Below, one piece after another: positions 1 through 8,619 of a stretch of 36,984 bases of DNA (position 1 is its first letter; the number at the start of each line of letters is the position of its first letter). This DNA comes from an uncultured Mollicutes bacterium (GTDB lineage Bacteria; Bacillota_I; Bacilli_A; Acholeplasmatales; Anaeroplasmataceae), in contig UQGR01000019.1 of the NCBI GenBank assembly GCA_900540705.1, forward strand, positions 1 through 36,984, in the 5' to 3' direction. The position numbers were made by a program, and so were the translations under genes. The notes below the pieces were generated by a model. That model saw only the letters and a program-made list of their open reading frames with translations. It ran no database searches and was not told the DNA's origin.

Positions 1-1978
1 CGTTAATTATTCTTTTCTTTATAAATCCTGCCTTTATTATATTATAGATTTGTAAATTCGGCTTATTAACATCTAATTTAGAATTGAAAAAATCAAAAAT
101 CTTATTTTTTTCTTTAGTGGTAAATTTTTCAAAGAATATTTCATATTCTGCTAAGGATTTATATAGAACATCTTTATACGTATGATTAAATAATTCCTCA
201 CACAAATTTAAATAGTTTTTTATAGACTTTTCTAATTTAATTTTTTGATTTTTTTTCGCATAGTTAGAAATGTAAAAATTCTTCATTACAGACCAAACAT
301 AAGAGTCATCTAAATTTTCTAAATGATTATAATCTAATAACCAATTTAAATTATTAGATTGAACAAAACAAAAATTAGCAATTACAGGAATTAAAAAATT
401 AGCATAATAAACCACTTTATATTGAGCATATATCCATAAATATAAATAATTACGGGCATCTAAAATATTTGCAATGATATTCATAGCCTTCTTTTTAAAT
501 CCAATTGAAAAAGTATAGTGGCTTTGAGAATTAGGTACTATTGTATTCATAAATCCTGCTTCAAAAGAATCCCCTAAAACTTCAATTTCATCTATGGAGC
601 CCGAAAGCTCCTCAATATTAAAAATGGTTACAGGTGTTTCAGATTCAAAACAACCATCAATTAAAATATCACAATAACCATATAATTTAATACAAACATC
701 GGATTTAGTTTGAAAATAAAAAGGATTAACAACTACACCGTCCGATATATAACATTCAAAGACCTTCCCTGTTGGTTCTCCCCACAAAGTAATTTCTTCT
801 CTATTATTTTTTTTAACTTCTCCATTCTCTATTAAGTTTACCCCTTTTTTAAAAGAAGCTTGGTTTCTAGATGTATAAGATATTTTCGCTCTTTCACCAT
901 TTAATCCAGAAAAAATTTCTAACAAAGTATTTTTTTCTATTTGAATTTTTGAAGCATTTTTTAAAATAATTGTCCCTTTTAAATTTCCCTTAAGATGAAT
1001 TTGTTTGTTAGAATTATTTTTAAATTTAGTAATTGCAAGATTAGATAGTAAATTGATGTCTTTATTTTCAAGATTTATTTTATTAAAATGTTTAGTTTTT
1101 GAAACTAAACAAATAGAATTCAATAATTGGTTCACATCAAATGTTATACTATTTATGCCAGACATAAATGTATCTCTTAAAATATAATCTAAATTGTCTA
1201 CATCAAAATTTTCTCAATTCAATAAACTTATAAAGCAGTTTTTAATTTGCTTTTCAATATGCCAACTTTTATATGGTGAGCCCATAATCATTCTAGCAAT
1301 AAAGCATAAATCATCATCAATAATTATTTGTTTTTCTTCTTCTGTAAATTCTTCTCCATTTAGACTTGCTTGATCAAAAATATCATATATTATATTGGAA
1401 ATATTGCTTTTTAATTTTTCAAAAATAAATAACGCTCCTAATTGCTCATGTTGTGTATTGCTTATTTTAGGTTTCTCTTCTACAGGCTGTGAATAGAAGG
1501 TACAATACTTATTCTCATAAAACGTTATAATATCAATTAATTTTTCTTCAACAGAATATACACTATTAGAATTTTTCTTATTTTTTTTAAAACTATCAAC
1601 TTTACTGTTAGCCAAAACTAATTCTTCTAGAGAATGTGAAAAAGGAGTATGTCCAATATCATGTAATAGACATGCACTTAAAAAAGTTACTCTAATGTTT
1701 TCAATAAAATACTTTGGGACTTCTATTTTTTTAATATAAATTAAATTTTCAATATTAGACTGCAAAGAATCTATTGCCTTAAATCCCAAATGAAAAACTC
1801 CTAAAGAATGACTAAAACGGTCATGTTTAACATTTTGATATAATACTTTCATGCCTGTTTGATCTATATTTCTTAATCTTTGAAAATAAAAAGTATCTAT
1901 TAAATTTTTCACAAATATATCTGGTATGCATATATAACCATAAATAGGATCATTAAAAATTTTATCTTTATTTTTCAT
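1..1978 (-). pseudogene. HD-domain (SAMHD1/dNTPase-like) phosphohydrolase gene with in-frame TGA; runs off the left edge
   Basis: The first 254 codons encode a typical HD phosphohydrolase N-terminus: FQRLRNIDQTG near residue 33, RFSHSLG with metal-ligand His57, and LLHDIGH with His106-Asp107. Codon 255 is TGA (1214-1216). The same frame then stays open for a further 404 codons to base 1. It continues with ENFDVDNLDYILRD, the conserved block that follows a serine in this family and carries the last metal ligand (Asp261 here by analogy with SAMHD1 Asp311). A stop-free frame of that length is very unlikely by chance in DNA this AT-rich (13 of 60 G+C at 121-180). Most likely a Ser codon TCA became TGA. 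The 254-residue product would lack the ligand and probably be inactive. RBS GGGGGAG precedes the ATG. Substrate unknown; dNTPs are possible from the family. Confidence 0.8.
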
Positions 1979-2238
1979 AATACTCCCCCTGAATTTTCAA
2001 AATGCGACATATTTTTGTATATTATATCAAAAAACTATGTAAATGATTGTCGAAAAATGTTTTAACATAATTTATTTATTTTGAATTAGTCAAAAAGATA
2101 AAATAAATAATCGATAATTGTTATTAAAACTAATTTTTAAATGGAAAAATTTATGAGGTTTACCTAATAATATCAAATAATAAACACAATTTATATTCAT
2201 TTTTATCCAACAAGGCAGTTCGAACATTAGAATAAAAA

Positions 2239-2700
2239 TTATAATTTAAAAAAATTTTTCACATAATCAAGAGGCACATCCATACGCTCAGCCACTTGTT
2301 CTAGTGTCATCCCACAGTCTAAAAATCTCCTGCAAACCATTTCCATATTTTCACCAACTTCAATGATATGCTTATCTGGATCATAAAACCGAACAACTCT
2401 TTGACCCCAGGAGTGTTCTTTAATTGGATGTACATATTCAATAGCTAAATTTTTAATCTTCTCAGCAAAGGAATCAAAATCATCTTCTTCAAAGTAAACT
2501 TCCATTGTATTACCACCATAAAAAAGATTAGATTTTCCAATAAATTTTTTCCATGATTCCTCAGTCTGTAGAGCTATTCCTCCGCTTAAAACCTTATTAG
2601 CTCCAAAATCTTGGATTATATGTAAAACTAAGACCTTTTCATAAAATTCAATTGCTTTATCCATATTCTTTACTACTAACATTATACTATTCATTTTCAT
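2239..2700 (-). CDS. VOC (glyoxalase/bleomycin-resistance fold) family protein
   Basis: A 153-residue protein with the VOC betaalphabetabetabeta pattern. It starts MKMNSIMLVVKNMDKAIEFY, has the mid-region strand MEVYFEEDD, and ends the fold with RVVRFYDPDKHIIEVGENM, where Asp/His/Glu are the usual metal-side positions. After the fold comes a short helical tail (MTLEQVAERMDVPLDYVKNF) common in Firmicute members. The ATG is preceded by AGGAGAGG at good spacing. The substrate cannot be inferred: VOC proteins include dioxygenases, lyases and drug-binding proteins. It is a single-gene unit in AT-rich surroundings, with no obvious partner. Confidence 0.75.
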   Translation of the reverse strand: MKMNSIMLVVKNMDKAIEFYEKVLVLHIIQDFGANKVLSGGIALQTEESWKKFIGKSNLFYGGNTMEVYFEEDDFDSFAEKIKNLAIEYVHPIKEHSWGQRVVRFYDPDKHIIEVGENMEMVCRRFLDCGMTLEQVAERMDVPLDYVKNFFKL

Positions 2701-3026
2701 ATTAACCTCTCCTGTTATCTATATTTTAATATAAATCATACTAAACCTTGCTTCGTAATATTGAGGTTGCAAAATTCAATGAAGCCTTTATAATTAAATC
2801 AGCCTTTTTCCTATTAAATATTATTTTCTTTAGATACTATGCTTCAGTATTCGCAATTGATTCCCCATTCAATGCTAAATCTTTTCTAATCGGTGTAATA
2901 TAATTAATTTTAGAAGTTATAAATGGACCATCAGATACCACATAACCCAACTAGAATATTTGAATCCCATATTTTTTCCAAGAATAAAATCATATAAATT
3001 AAATGTTAAATTGTATGCTATGAGTA
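2701..3026. other. Gene-poor stretch with a possible decayed coding fragment
   Basis: No intact gene is visible between the VOC gene and the toxin-antitoxin promoter. On the minus strand, 2837-2950 reads as a 37-codon open tail (LGYVVSDGPFITSK near its start, TAG at 2837-2839), preceded by an in-frame TAG. A second frame just upstream is also open (YDFILGKNMGFKYS). This could be the 3' end of a frameshifted gene, but I do not recognise the family and the length is not decisive. Confidence 0.25.
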
Positions 3027-3092
3027 TTGTTTTTTACTATTCTGCATAGTATAATATAAGTAAGGAAAGTAAGAATTATCTTACTTAGGAGG
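3027..3092 (+). promoter_or_regulatory. Promoter and palindromic operator candidate of the AbrB/PIN module
   Basis: TTGTTT (3027-3032) and TATAAT (3050-3055) are separated by 17 bases. Just downstream lies a perfect 8-bp inverted repeat, AAGTAAGA (3067-3074) and TCTTACTT (3079-3086), with a 4-base spacer. It abuts the AGGAGG ribosome-binding site (3087-3092). Its position between the start of transcription and the SD suits autorepression by the dimeric antitoxin. That role is inferred. Confidence 0.65.
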
Positions 3093-3099
3093 TGTTATT

Positions 3100-3351
3100 A
3101 TGATGGAGATTACAAAAATGACTTCTAAAGGTCAAATCACAATCCCAATTGAGATTCGAAAGGCTTTAAAATTAGAAGAGGGAAGCAAGGTAGCTTTTGT
3201 TACAGATGATGAGGGTAGATTCTATATTATGAATTCTAGCTTTATTGCGTTAAAAAATATCCAAACCTCTTTTGCTGGTGAAGCCGAAAAACTAGGGTTA
3301 AAGGATGAAAATGATGTTGTAAAGATGATTAAAGAATTTAGGGAGGAATAA
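3100..3351 (+). CDS. AbrB/SpoVT-type antitoxin
   Basis: An 83-residue protein with the swapped-hairpin AbrB/MazE DNA-binding motif at its N-terminus: TSKGQITIPIEIRKALKLEE, followed by GSKVAFVTDDEGRFYI. The family normally acts as a dimeric DNA-binding antitoxin that represses its own operon. The C-terminal third (ALKNIQTSFAGEAEKLGL onward) is the likely toxin-binding segment. The next gene, five bases downstream, encodes a PIN-domain protein. The first ATG lies 7 bases after AGGAGG; a second ATG follows immediately. Confidence 0.88.
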   Translation: MMEITKMTSKGQITIPIEIRKALKLEEGSKVAFVTDDEGRFYIMNSSFIALKNIQTSFAGEAEKLGLKDENDVVKMIKEFREE

Positions 3352-3356
3352 TAATT

Positions 3357-3761
3357 TTGAGAATCATGTTAGATACCAACATCTTATTTTCTGCCTTCTT
3401 CTTTCCTAAAGGAACGGTAGGTAAGGCTTTAGATACGATTGTTTCTTATCATCATATTGTGTTATGTTCTTACGTCATTGAAGAAATCAAAAGAATTATT
3501 CAAAAGAAAATGCCTCATAAGAGTCATGATTTTGATGTTTTCTTAACCCAATTAGATTATGAGTATGCTCATACACCAAAAGAAATGGACCTAACACTTT
3601 ATGATATTAGAGATCCTAAGGATTATCCGATTTTATATTCTGCAATCCTTTATAATGTAGATATTTTATTAACGGGAGATGCGGATTTCAAGGCAACTTC
3701 TATCAAACACCCTGAAATCCTCACTCCGAAAGAATTTTTAGATGACTATGAAGCAGTTTAA
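3357..3761 (+). CDS. PIN-domain toxin, predicted ribonuclease
   Basis: A 134-residue PIN protein of the COG1569 type, usually found as a VapC-like toxin. Acidic residues of a Mg2+ nuclease site are visible: Asp in MLDTNILFSAF, Glu in EEIKRI, Asp in IRDPKDYPILYSA and Asp in LLTGDADF. The start is set at TTG 3357: the GGAGG inside the last codons of the antitoxin gene lies 10 bases upstream of it, against 19 bases for the ATG at 3366. This layout couples toxin translation to the antitoxin. RNA target unknown. Confidence 0.85.
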   Translation: MRIMLDTNILFSAFFFPKGTVGKALDTIVSYHHIVLCSYVIEEIKRIIQKKMPHKSHDFDVFLTQLDYEYAHTPKEMDLTLYDIRDPKDYPILYSAILYNVDILLTGDADFKATSIKHPEILTPKEFLDDYEAV

Positions 3762-3931
3762 AAGAATTAACAAACATTTTTAGTAATATAGAGACCCTGT
3801 TTTCATCTAGTCATCTTCTATTTCCTAATACGAGGTAAAAACCTTTTATCTTTTTGTTTTTAAGGGATAAGAACACGAGGTTGATTGTATTACATTAAGA
3901 ATAGATGAAAAATTATATATTCTATTTAAAA

Positions 3932-3988
3932 AGAAAAAACCTAGAAATAGATTGATATGTCAACGTATCTTTAGGTTTGTTTTTTATT
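3932..3988. terminator. Terminator between convergent PIN and rlmD genes
   Basis: AAACCTA (3937-3943) pairs with TAGGTTT (3972-3978), with extra partial pairing inside. It has A-rich DNA on the left and GTTTTTTATTT on the right, so it can work for both strands. It overlaps the end of rlmD. Confidence 0.6.
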
Positions 3989-5330
3989 TCTTAAGTTCTA
4001 GTAATGTGATTACTTCTATATGACTTGTCTTACTGAACAAATCTACAGGTGTTACTTCTTTCACCTCATATCCATATTGAAGTAAATAATTAATATCTCG
4101 ACAACAGGTTGCTATATTGCAGGATATATAAATAATTTTTGGAATCTGCATTTTAATAACAGTTTTCAAAAAGCTTTCCTCACAGCCCTTTCTAGGTGGA
4201 TCAAAGAAAATACAATCCATCTGCTCTATATTGGCTAACTTTTGAATTTCTTCTTCGCATTTTCCACAAATAAAGGTTGCATTTTCAATATGATTGAGTT
4301 CCTTGTTTTTATTTGCGTTTACAATGGCATCCGGAACTATCTCAATTCCATAAACCTGCTTTACTCTTTTGGCAAGATTTAAGGTAATGCTTCCCATACC
4401 ACAATAGGCATCAATGACAACCATATCCTTATTTAATTCAGCCATCCGAAAGGCTTCTAAATATAAAGCTTCACAGGCATCATGATTGACCTGCATAAAG
4501 GACGCTGGTGATACACTAAAGCTTAGTCCTAAAATATTCTCAGTTAAAGTTTGTTCTCCGTAAATATGAATATATAGATCTGACAGCATCACATTCGTCT
4601 TTTTATCATTGATATTGAGATAAACCGACTTAACTAAAGGAAAATCCTTTTCCAAATACGGGATGAGACCACTAAAGTCATACTTCCTTGTCGTGATTAA
4701 AACAACCATCATTTCATTTTTGTAATTATTACGAACCATTACACTACGAAAAATCCCCTCATGTGTTTGTTCATTATAAATCTTAATATTCATTACGCTC
4801 ACATATCTGCGAATAAACTCTACAACCTCATTAGCGAAATGATTAGAGATTTCACACTTATCTATGGATATCAAATCATGGGAAAGCTTTTCATAAAATC
4901 CATAAATGACATTGTCCTCTTCATCCATCCCAAATGGCATAAGAACTTTATTTCGATAGCCCAAAATATGCTTATTTTTCAAAATAGGATTCAGCTGGTA
5001 CTCTGTCAATCCACTAATCTTGGCAAGTGTGGTTCTTACTTTATTTTCTTTTATCTTACATTCTGTCTTATATTGCATATGAAGTAAATCACAGCCACCA
5101 CATCCCTCATAGTAAGGACAGGAGCTCACCAATCTTTCTGGAATTGGCTCCAAAACCTTAATGGCCCTTGCAAAGGCATATTTCTTATGCAAACTCGTAA
5201 TTTTGGCTAAGACAACTTCATCTTTAAGGGCCTTTTCCACAAAAAGAACAACACCCTCCATCTTCGCAACGCCAAGACCATTGATATCATAATCTTCAAT
5301 TGTAACCTTATAAACCTTTCCCTCTTCCAT
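3984..5330 (-). CDS. rlmD: 23S rRNA (uracil-5-)-methyltransferase, RlmD/TrmA family
   Basis: A SAM-dependent RNA m5U methyltransferase of 448 residues. In order: an N-terminal TRAM domain (VYKVTIEDYDINGLG), Fe-S cysteines C71, C77, C80 (CPYYEGCGGC) and probably C159 (SIDKCEIS), the SAM-fold segment VVIDAYCGMGSITLNLA, motif FDPPRKGCEE, and SCNIATCCRD with the catalytic cysteine. I start at ATG 5330, not the longer open frame. The TRAM domain begins there, and GGGA lies about 9 bases upstream, straight after the stop of the serine dehydratase gene. It is last in the uvrB-sda-rlmD run. The exact rRNA position (U1939 or U747) cannot be told from sequence alone. Confidence 0.9.
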   Translation of the reverse strand: MEEGKVYKVTIEDYDINGLGVAKMEGVVLFVEKALKDEVVLAKITSLHKKYAFARAIKVLEPIPERLVSSCPYYEGCGGCDLLHMQYKTECKIKENKVRTTLAKISGLTEYQLNPILKNKHILGYRNKVLMPFGMDEEDNVIYGFYEKLSHDLISIDKCEISNHFANEVVEFIRRYVSVMNIKIYNEQTHEGIFRSVMVRNNYKNEMMVVLITTRKYDFSGLIPYLEKDFPLVKSVYLNINDKKTNVMLSDLYIHIYGEQTLTENILGLSFSVSPASFMQVNHDACEALYLEAFRMAELNKDMVVIDAYCGMGSITLNLAKRVKQVYGIEIVPDAIVNANKNKELNHIENATFICGKCEEEIQKLANIEQMDCIFFDPPRKGCEESFLKTVIKMQIPKIIYISCNIATCCRDINYLLQYGYEVKEVTPVDLFSKTSHIEVITLLELKK

Positions 5331-5343
5331 AGGCACACTTCCC

Positions 5344-6537
5344 TTAATGATATTTCTTTGCCAAACCACCCTCTGAGGTTTCTCTATAGCTAGATTGTAA
5401 ATCCTTTCCGGTATCAAGCATTGTTTCCACTACCAAATCAAAAGAAATCTTAGACTCGCTATTGTTCAAATAGGATGCCAGCTTGGCAGCATCAATGGCT
5501 CGCAGGGCTGCGACTGCATTTCTTTCGATGCAAGGAATTTGAACATAGCCATCAATTGGGTCACAGGTTAAGCCTAAATGATGCTCCAAAGCGATTTCAC
5601 TAGCTCGCTCAATTGTATCAATACTCCCTCCTGCAAGATGCGCCAAAAAAGCTGCACCCATCGAACAGGCCGTTCCTACCTCTGCCTGACATCCTGCCTC
5701 AGCTCCACTAATGGAGCCATTTGTTTTTACAATATTACCAATCAAGCCTGCAACCTTAAGAGCATCTATAATCTGTTCTTCTGTATAGCATTTAAGCTCC
5801 AAGGCGTAATAGATACAAGCTGGAAGAACTCCCGAAGCTCCACAGGTAGGTGCTGTAACGATTGTTCCCCCTGCCGCGTTTTCCTCGCTGGTTGCATATG
5901 CATAAGCCATAACTCTTCTTCTTAAACGATCATATTCATTTTCATTACTTTTTTGCTTATAAATATAGGAAGCCTTTCGTTTGACCTGAAGCTTGCCAGG
6001 AAGAACTCCAGAGGTGGAAAGTCCATTTTTCACTGACTGAAGCATAGTTTCATAAATTTCCTTCAAGTATAACGGAAAGGTCTGATCCTCTATGCGATCC
6101 ACATACTCTGCCAAACTAAGATGCTGTTCCTTACAATACTTTGCAATCTCTTTAAAAGTATTCAGAGGATAAATCTGTTCTAAAACTCTGTCAGCTTCTC
6201 CTTCAATTCGAATGGCTCCTCCACCTACAGAATAAACAATCATATGTCCTACCTGAACGTTGTTTTGATATCCATAAAACTCTAGCGTATTTGGATGCTT
6301 CATCATAGTAAGACCATCAAACTCAATTCTGCTTGGAATAGGAAGTAACGTCTTTTCTATAATATAATCTGTGAGATGTCCTCGTCCAGTCAAAGCTAAG
6401 GAGCCATAAAGGATTACCCTTACCTCATCTAAATTTGGGTAACGTTTTAAAAATTCCTTTGTGGCCATCAAGGGTCCTATCGTATGAGAGCTTGATGGTC
6501 CATTTCCTATCTTGTATAATTCTCGTAACGAATACAT
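5344..6537 (-). CDS. L-serine ammonia-lyase (Fe-S serine dehydratase), fused alpha/beta
   Basis: Converts L-serine to pyruvate and ammonia with a [4Fe-4S] cluster. It is 397 residues in single-chain form: an N-terminal beta-like part (KIGNGPSSSHTIGPLMA, RGHLTDY) is fused to the alpha catalytic part. Cluster or active-site cysteines sit in TAPTCGASGVLPAC, SGAEAGCQAEVGTACSMGA and CDPIDGYVQIPCIERNA. The oxygen-sensitive cluster fits an anaerobic host. The start ATG lies 3 bases after the uvrB stop, with AGGAAG supplied by the uvrB end, so the two are co-transcribed. Confidence 0.93.
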   Translation of the reverse strand: MYSLRELYKIGNGPSSSHTIGPLMATKEFLKRYPNLDEVRVILYGSLALTGRGHLTDYIIEKTLLPIPSRIEFDGLTMMKHPNTLEFYGYQNNVQVGHMIVYSVGGGAIRIEGEADRVLEQIYPLNTFKEIAKYCKEQHLSLAEYVDRIEDQTFPLYLKEIYETMLQSVKNGLSTSGVLPGKLQVKRKASYIYKQKSNENEYDRLRRRVMAYAYATSEENAAGGTIVTAPTCGASGVLPACIYYALELKCYTEEQIIDALKVAGLIGNIVKTNGSISGAEAGCQAEVGTACSMGAAFLAHLAGGSIDTIERASEIALEHHLGLTCDPIDGYVQIPCIERNAVAALRAIDAAKLASYLNNSESKISFDLVVETMLDTGKDLQSSYRETSEGGLAKKYH

Positions 6538-6540
6538 TGC

Positions 6541-8490
6541 TTATCTTCCTGCCTTTATTTCTAAAATTGCATCTCGAATCTGAGCGGCCATCTCGAAGTT
6601 CAAATCCTTAGCATAAGCACGCATTTCCTCTTCTAACTCATTAATTAACTCAATCTTTTCTTCCATAGATAATTTCTTCTTATCCTTAGTCTTCTTCGTA
6701 TCTAGCTTCTTAATACTTACAGCCTCAGGTAATGCCTTAATGATGGTTTTAGGAACAATGCCATGCTTTTCATTATATTCCATTTGAATTTCTCTACGTC
6801 GGTTTGTCTCTGCAATAGCCTCTTCCATAGCCTCACTTATCGTATCCGCATACATGATAACCTTTCCTGTGGCGTTTCTTGCAGCACGGCCTATCGTTTG
6901 AATTAAGCTTCTTGTACTTCTTAAAAATCCCTGCTTATCAGCATCTAAAATACAAACCAAGGAGACCTCTGGTAAGTCTAATCCCTCTCTTAAAAGATTT
7001 ATACCAACCAGAACATCGTATTTACCACTTCGCAAATCTCTTAAAATTTCAAGCCGTTCTAATGCCTTAATCTCGGAGTGCAGATAAGCAACCTTTAACC
7101 CTAGCTTTTTTAAATAGGCTGTCAAATCCTCACTCATTTTTATCGTTAGAGTTGTAACAAGAACTCGTTCATTTAAGACGATTCTCTGGCGAATTTCTGC
7201 AAAGATGTCATCTACCTGTCCTAAGGTCCTTCTCACCTCAATCACTGGGTCTAATAGCCCAGTAGGACGAATAATTTGTTCTACAATAGGATAGTTCTTT
7301 TCATAATCTCCGGGAGTCGCTGAAACATAGAGTGCTTGGTGAATTTTCTTTTCAAATTCTGCAAACTTTAAAGGACGATTATCCAGGGCAGATGGCAAAC
7401 GGAATCCATAATTTACTAAGGTTTCCTTACGTGACCGGTCTCCATTATACATTCCACGTACCTGTGGTAGAGTTACATGAGACTCATCTACAATCAATAA
7501 AAAATCCTCACCAAAGAAATCGATCAAGGTGGCAGGAGTTTCTCCCTCTCCCCGAAGAGCCAAATGACGAGAATAGTTTTCTACACCGCTACAGGTTCCT
7601 GTTTGTTCCAGCATTTCTAAATCATATTTTGTTCGTTGTTCAATCCGTTCTGCCTCTAAAGGCTTTCCATCTAAAATGAATTTTTTATGGGTAATTTGAA
7701 GCTCTGCCTTGATTCTCCGTAAGGCCTCCTCTAATTTGTCCTTGTTTGTAACAAAGTGTGTTGCGGCAAAAATATTAGCGAAGGCTACATCTGCTATCTT
7801 CATTCCCGTTGTAACATCGAAGGTGCGAATCCGTTCTACCTCATCCTCAAAAAACTCAATACGAATTCCCTTGGCATGCTCGGTAATTGGAATGATTTCT
7901 AAAACATCCCCCCGTACTCGAAAGCTACCTCGTTTAAAATCAAAATCATTTCTTTCAAATTGAAGCTCTACCAAGCGGGTAAGAAGCTCCTTTTTATTAT
8001 ACGATTCCCCAACCCTGATGTTGAGCATAGAGTTTTTGTAATCCTCTGGATCGCCAATTCCATAAATACAGGAAACAGAGGCTACCACAATGACGTCCTT
8101 ATAATCCATCAATGCCGCTGTAGCACTGTGCCGCATTTCATCAATTTCCTCATTGATACTAGAATCCTTTTCAATATAGGTGTCACTGCTTACAACATAG
8201 GCTTCTGGCTGATAGTAATCATAATAGGAAATAAAATACTCCACATGATTGTTCGGAAAGATTGATTTAATTTCGTTATATAGCTGTCCTGCAAGAGTTT
8301 TATTGTGTGCTAAAACTAGAGTAGGCTTGTTCATTCTAGCAATAACATTACACATCGTAAAGGTCTTTCCTGTTCCTGTAGCTCCTAAAAGGACCTGACG
8401 GTCAAATCCCTGATTAAAATTTTGAACAATTTCTTCTATCGCCTCTGGTTGATCTCCCGTCGGTTTATAATTGGATTTAATTTCAAACAT
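6541..8490 (-). CDS. uvrB: Excinuclease ABC subunit B
   Basis: The DNA-damage-verifying helicase of nucleotide excision repair, 649 residues, a full-length UvrB. Visible are Walker A GATGTGKTFT, the beta-hairpin region SYYDYYQPEAYV, DESHVTLPQVRGMYNGDR, helicase motifs LREGLDLPEVSLVCILDADK and QTIGRAARN, and a C-terminal UVR domain (ELEEEMRAYAKDLNFEMAAQ) for UvrA/UvrC contact. RBS AGGAAAGGGG lies 7 bases before ATG, with a TATAAT at 8521-8526 upstream. uvrA and uvrC are not in this window. Confidence 0.98.
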   Translation of the reverse strand: MFEIKSNYKPTGDQPEAIEEIVQNFNQGFDRQVLLGATGTGKTFTMCNVIARMNKPTLVLAHNKTLAGQLYNEIKSIFPNNHVEYFISYYDYYQPEAYVVSSDTYIEKDSSINEEIDEMRHSATAALMDYKDVIVVASVSCIYGIGDPEDYKNSMLNIRVGESYNKKELLTRLVELQFERNDFDFKRGSFRVRGDVLEIIPITEHAKGIRIEFFEDEVERIRTFDVTTGMKIADVAFANIFAATHFVTNKDKLEEALRRIKAELQITHKKFILDGKPLEAERIEQRTKYDLEMLEQTGTCSGVENYSRHLALRGEGETPATLIDFFGEDFLLIVDESHVTLPQVRGMYNGDRSRKETLVNYGFRLPSALDNRPLKFAEFEKKIHQALYVSATPGDYEKNYPIVEQIIRPTGLLDPVIEVRRTLGQVDDIFAEIRQRIVLNERVLVTTLTIKMSEDLTAYLKKLGLKVAYLHSEIKALERLEILRDLRSGKYDVLVGINLLREGLDLPEVSLVCILDADKQGFLRSTRSLIQTIGRAARNATGKVIMYADTISEAMEEAIAETNRRREIQMEYNEKHGIVPKTIIKALPEAVSIKKLDTKKTKDKKKLSMEEKIELINELEEEMRAYAKDLNFEMAAQIRDAILEIKAGR

Positions 8491-8619
8491 AAAAAGACCC
8501 CTTTCCTAATTTCTTTTATCATTATAACATAAAATCCTAAATTTATTCTTGTTTTTGACAATTTATTGTAAATAATTTACGTATAAAAAAAAACAAATTT
8601 ATCATACTAAAAACAAGAG

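Noticed and set aside
1214..1216. UGA recoding (Trp or other) as an explanation of the TGA in the HD gene
   Set aside because: TGG is used for Trp throughout and TGA is the natural stop of several intact genes (MATE, HTH-ACT, HAD, CBS protein, NrdG). The other broken gene has TAG, not TGA.
8491..8619. SOS (LexA) box in the uvrB promoter region
   Set aside because: No CGAAC-N4-GTTCG-like element is visible, only a -10 box.
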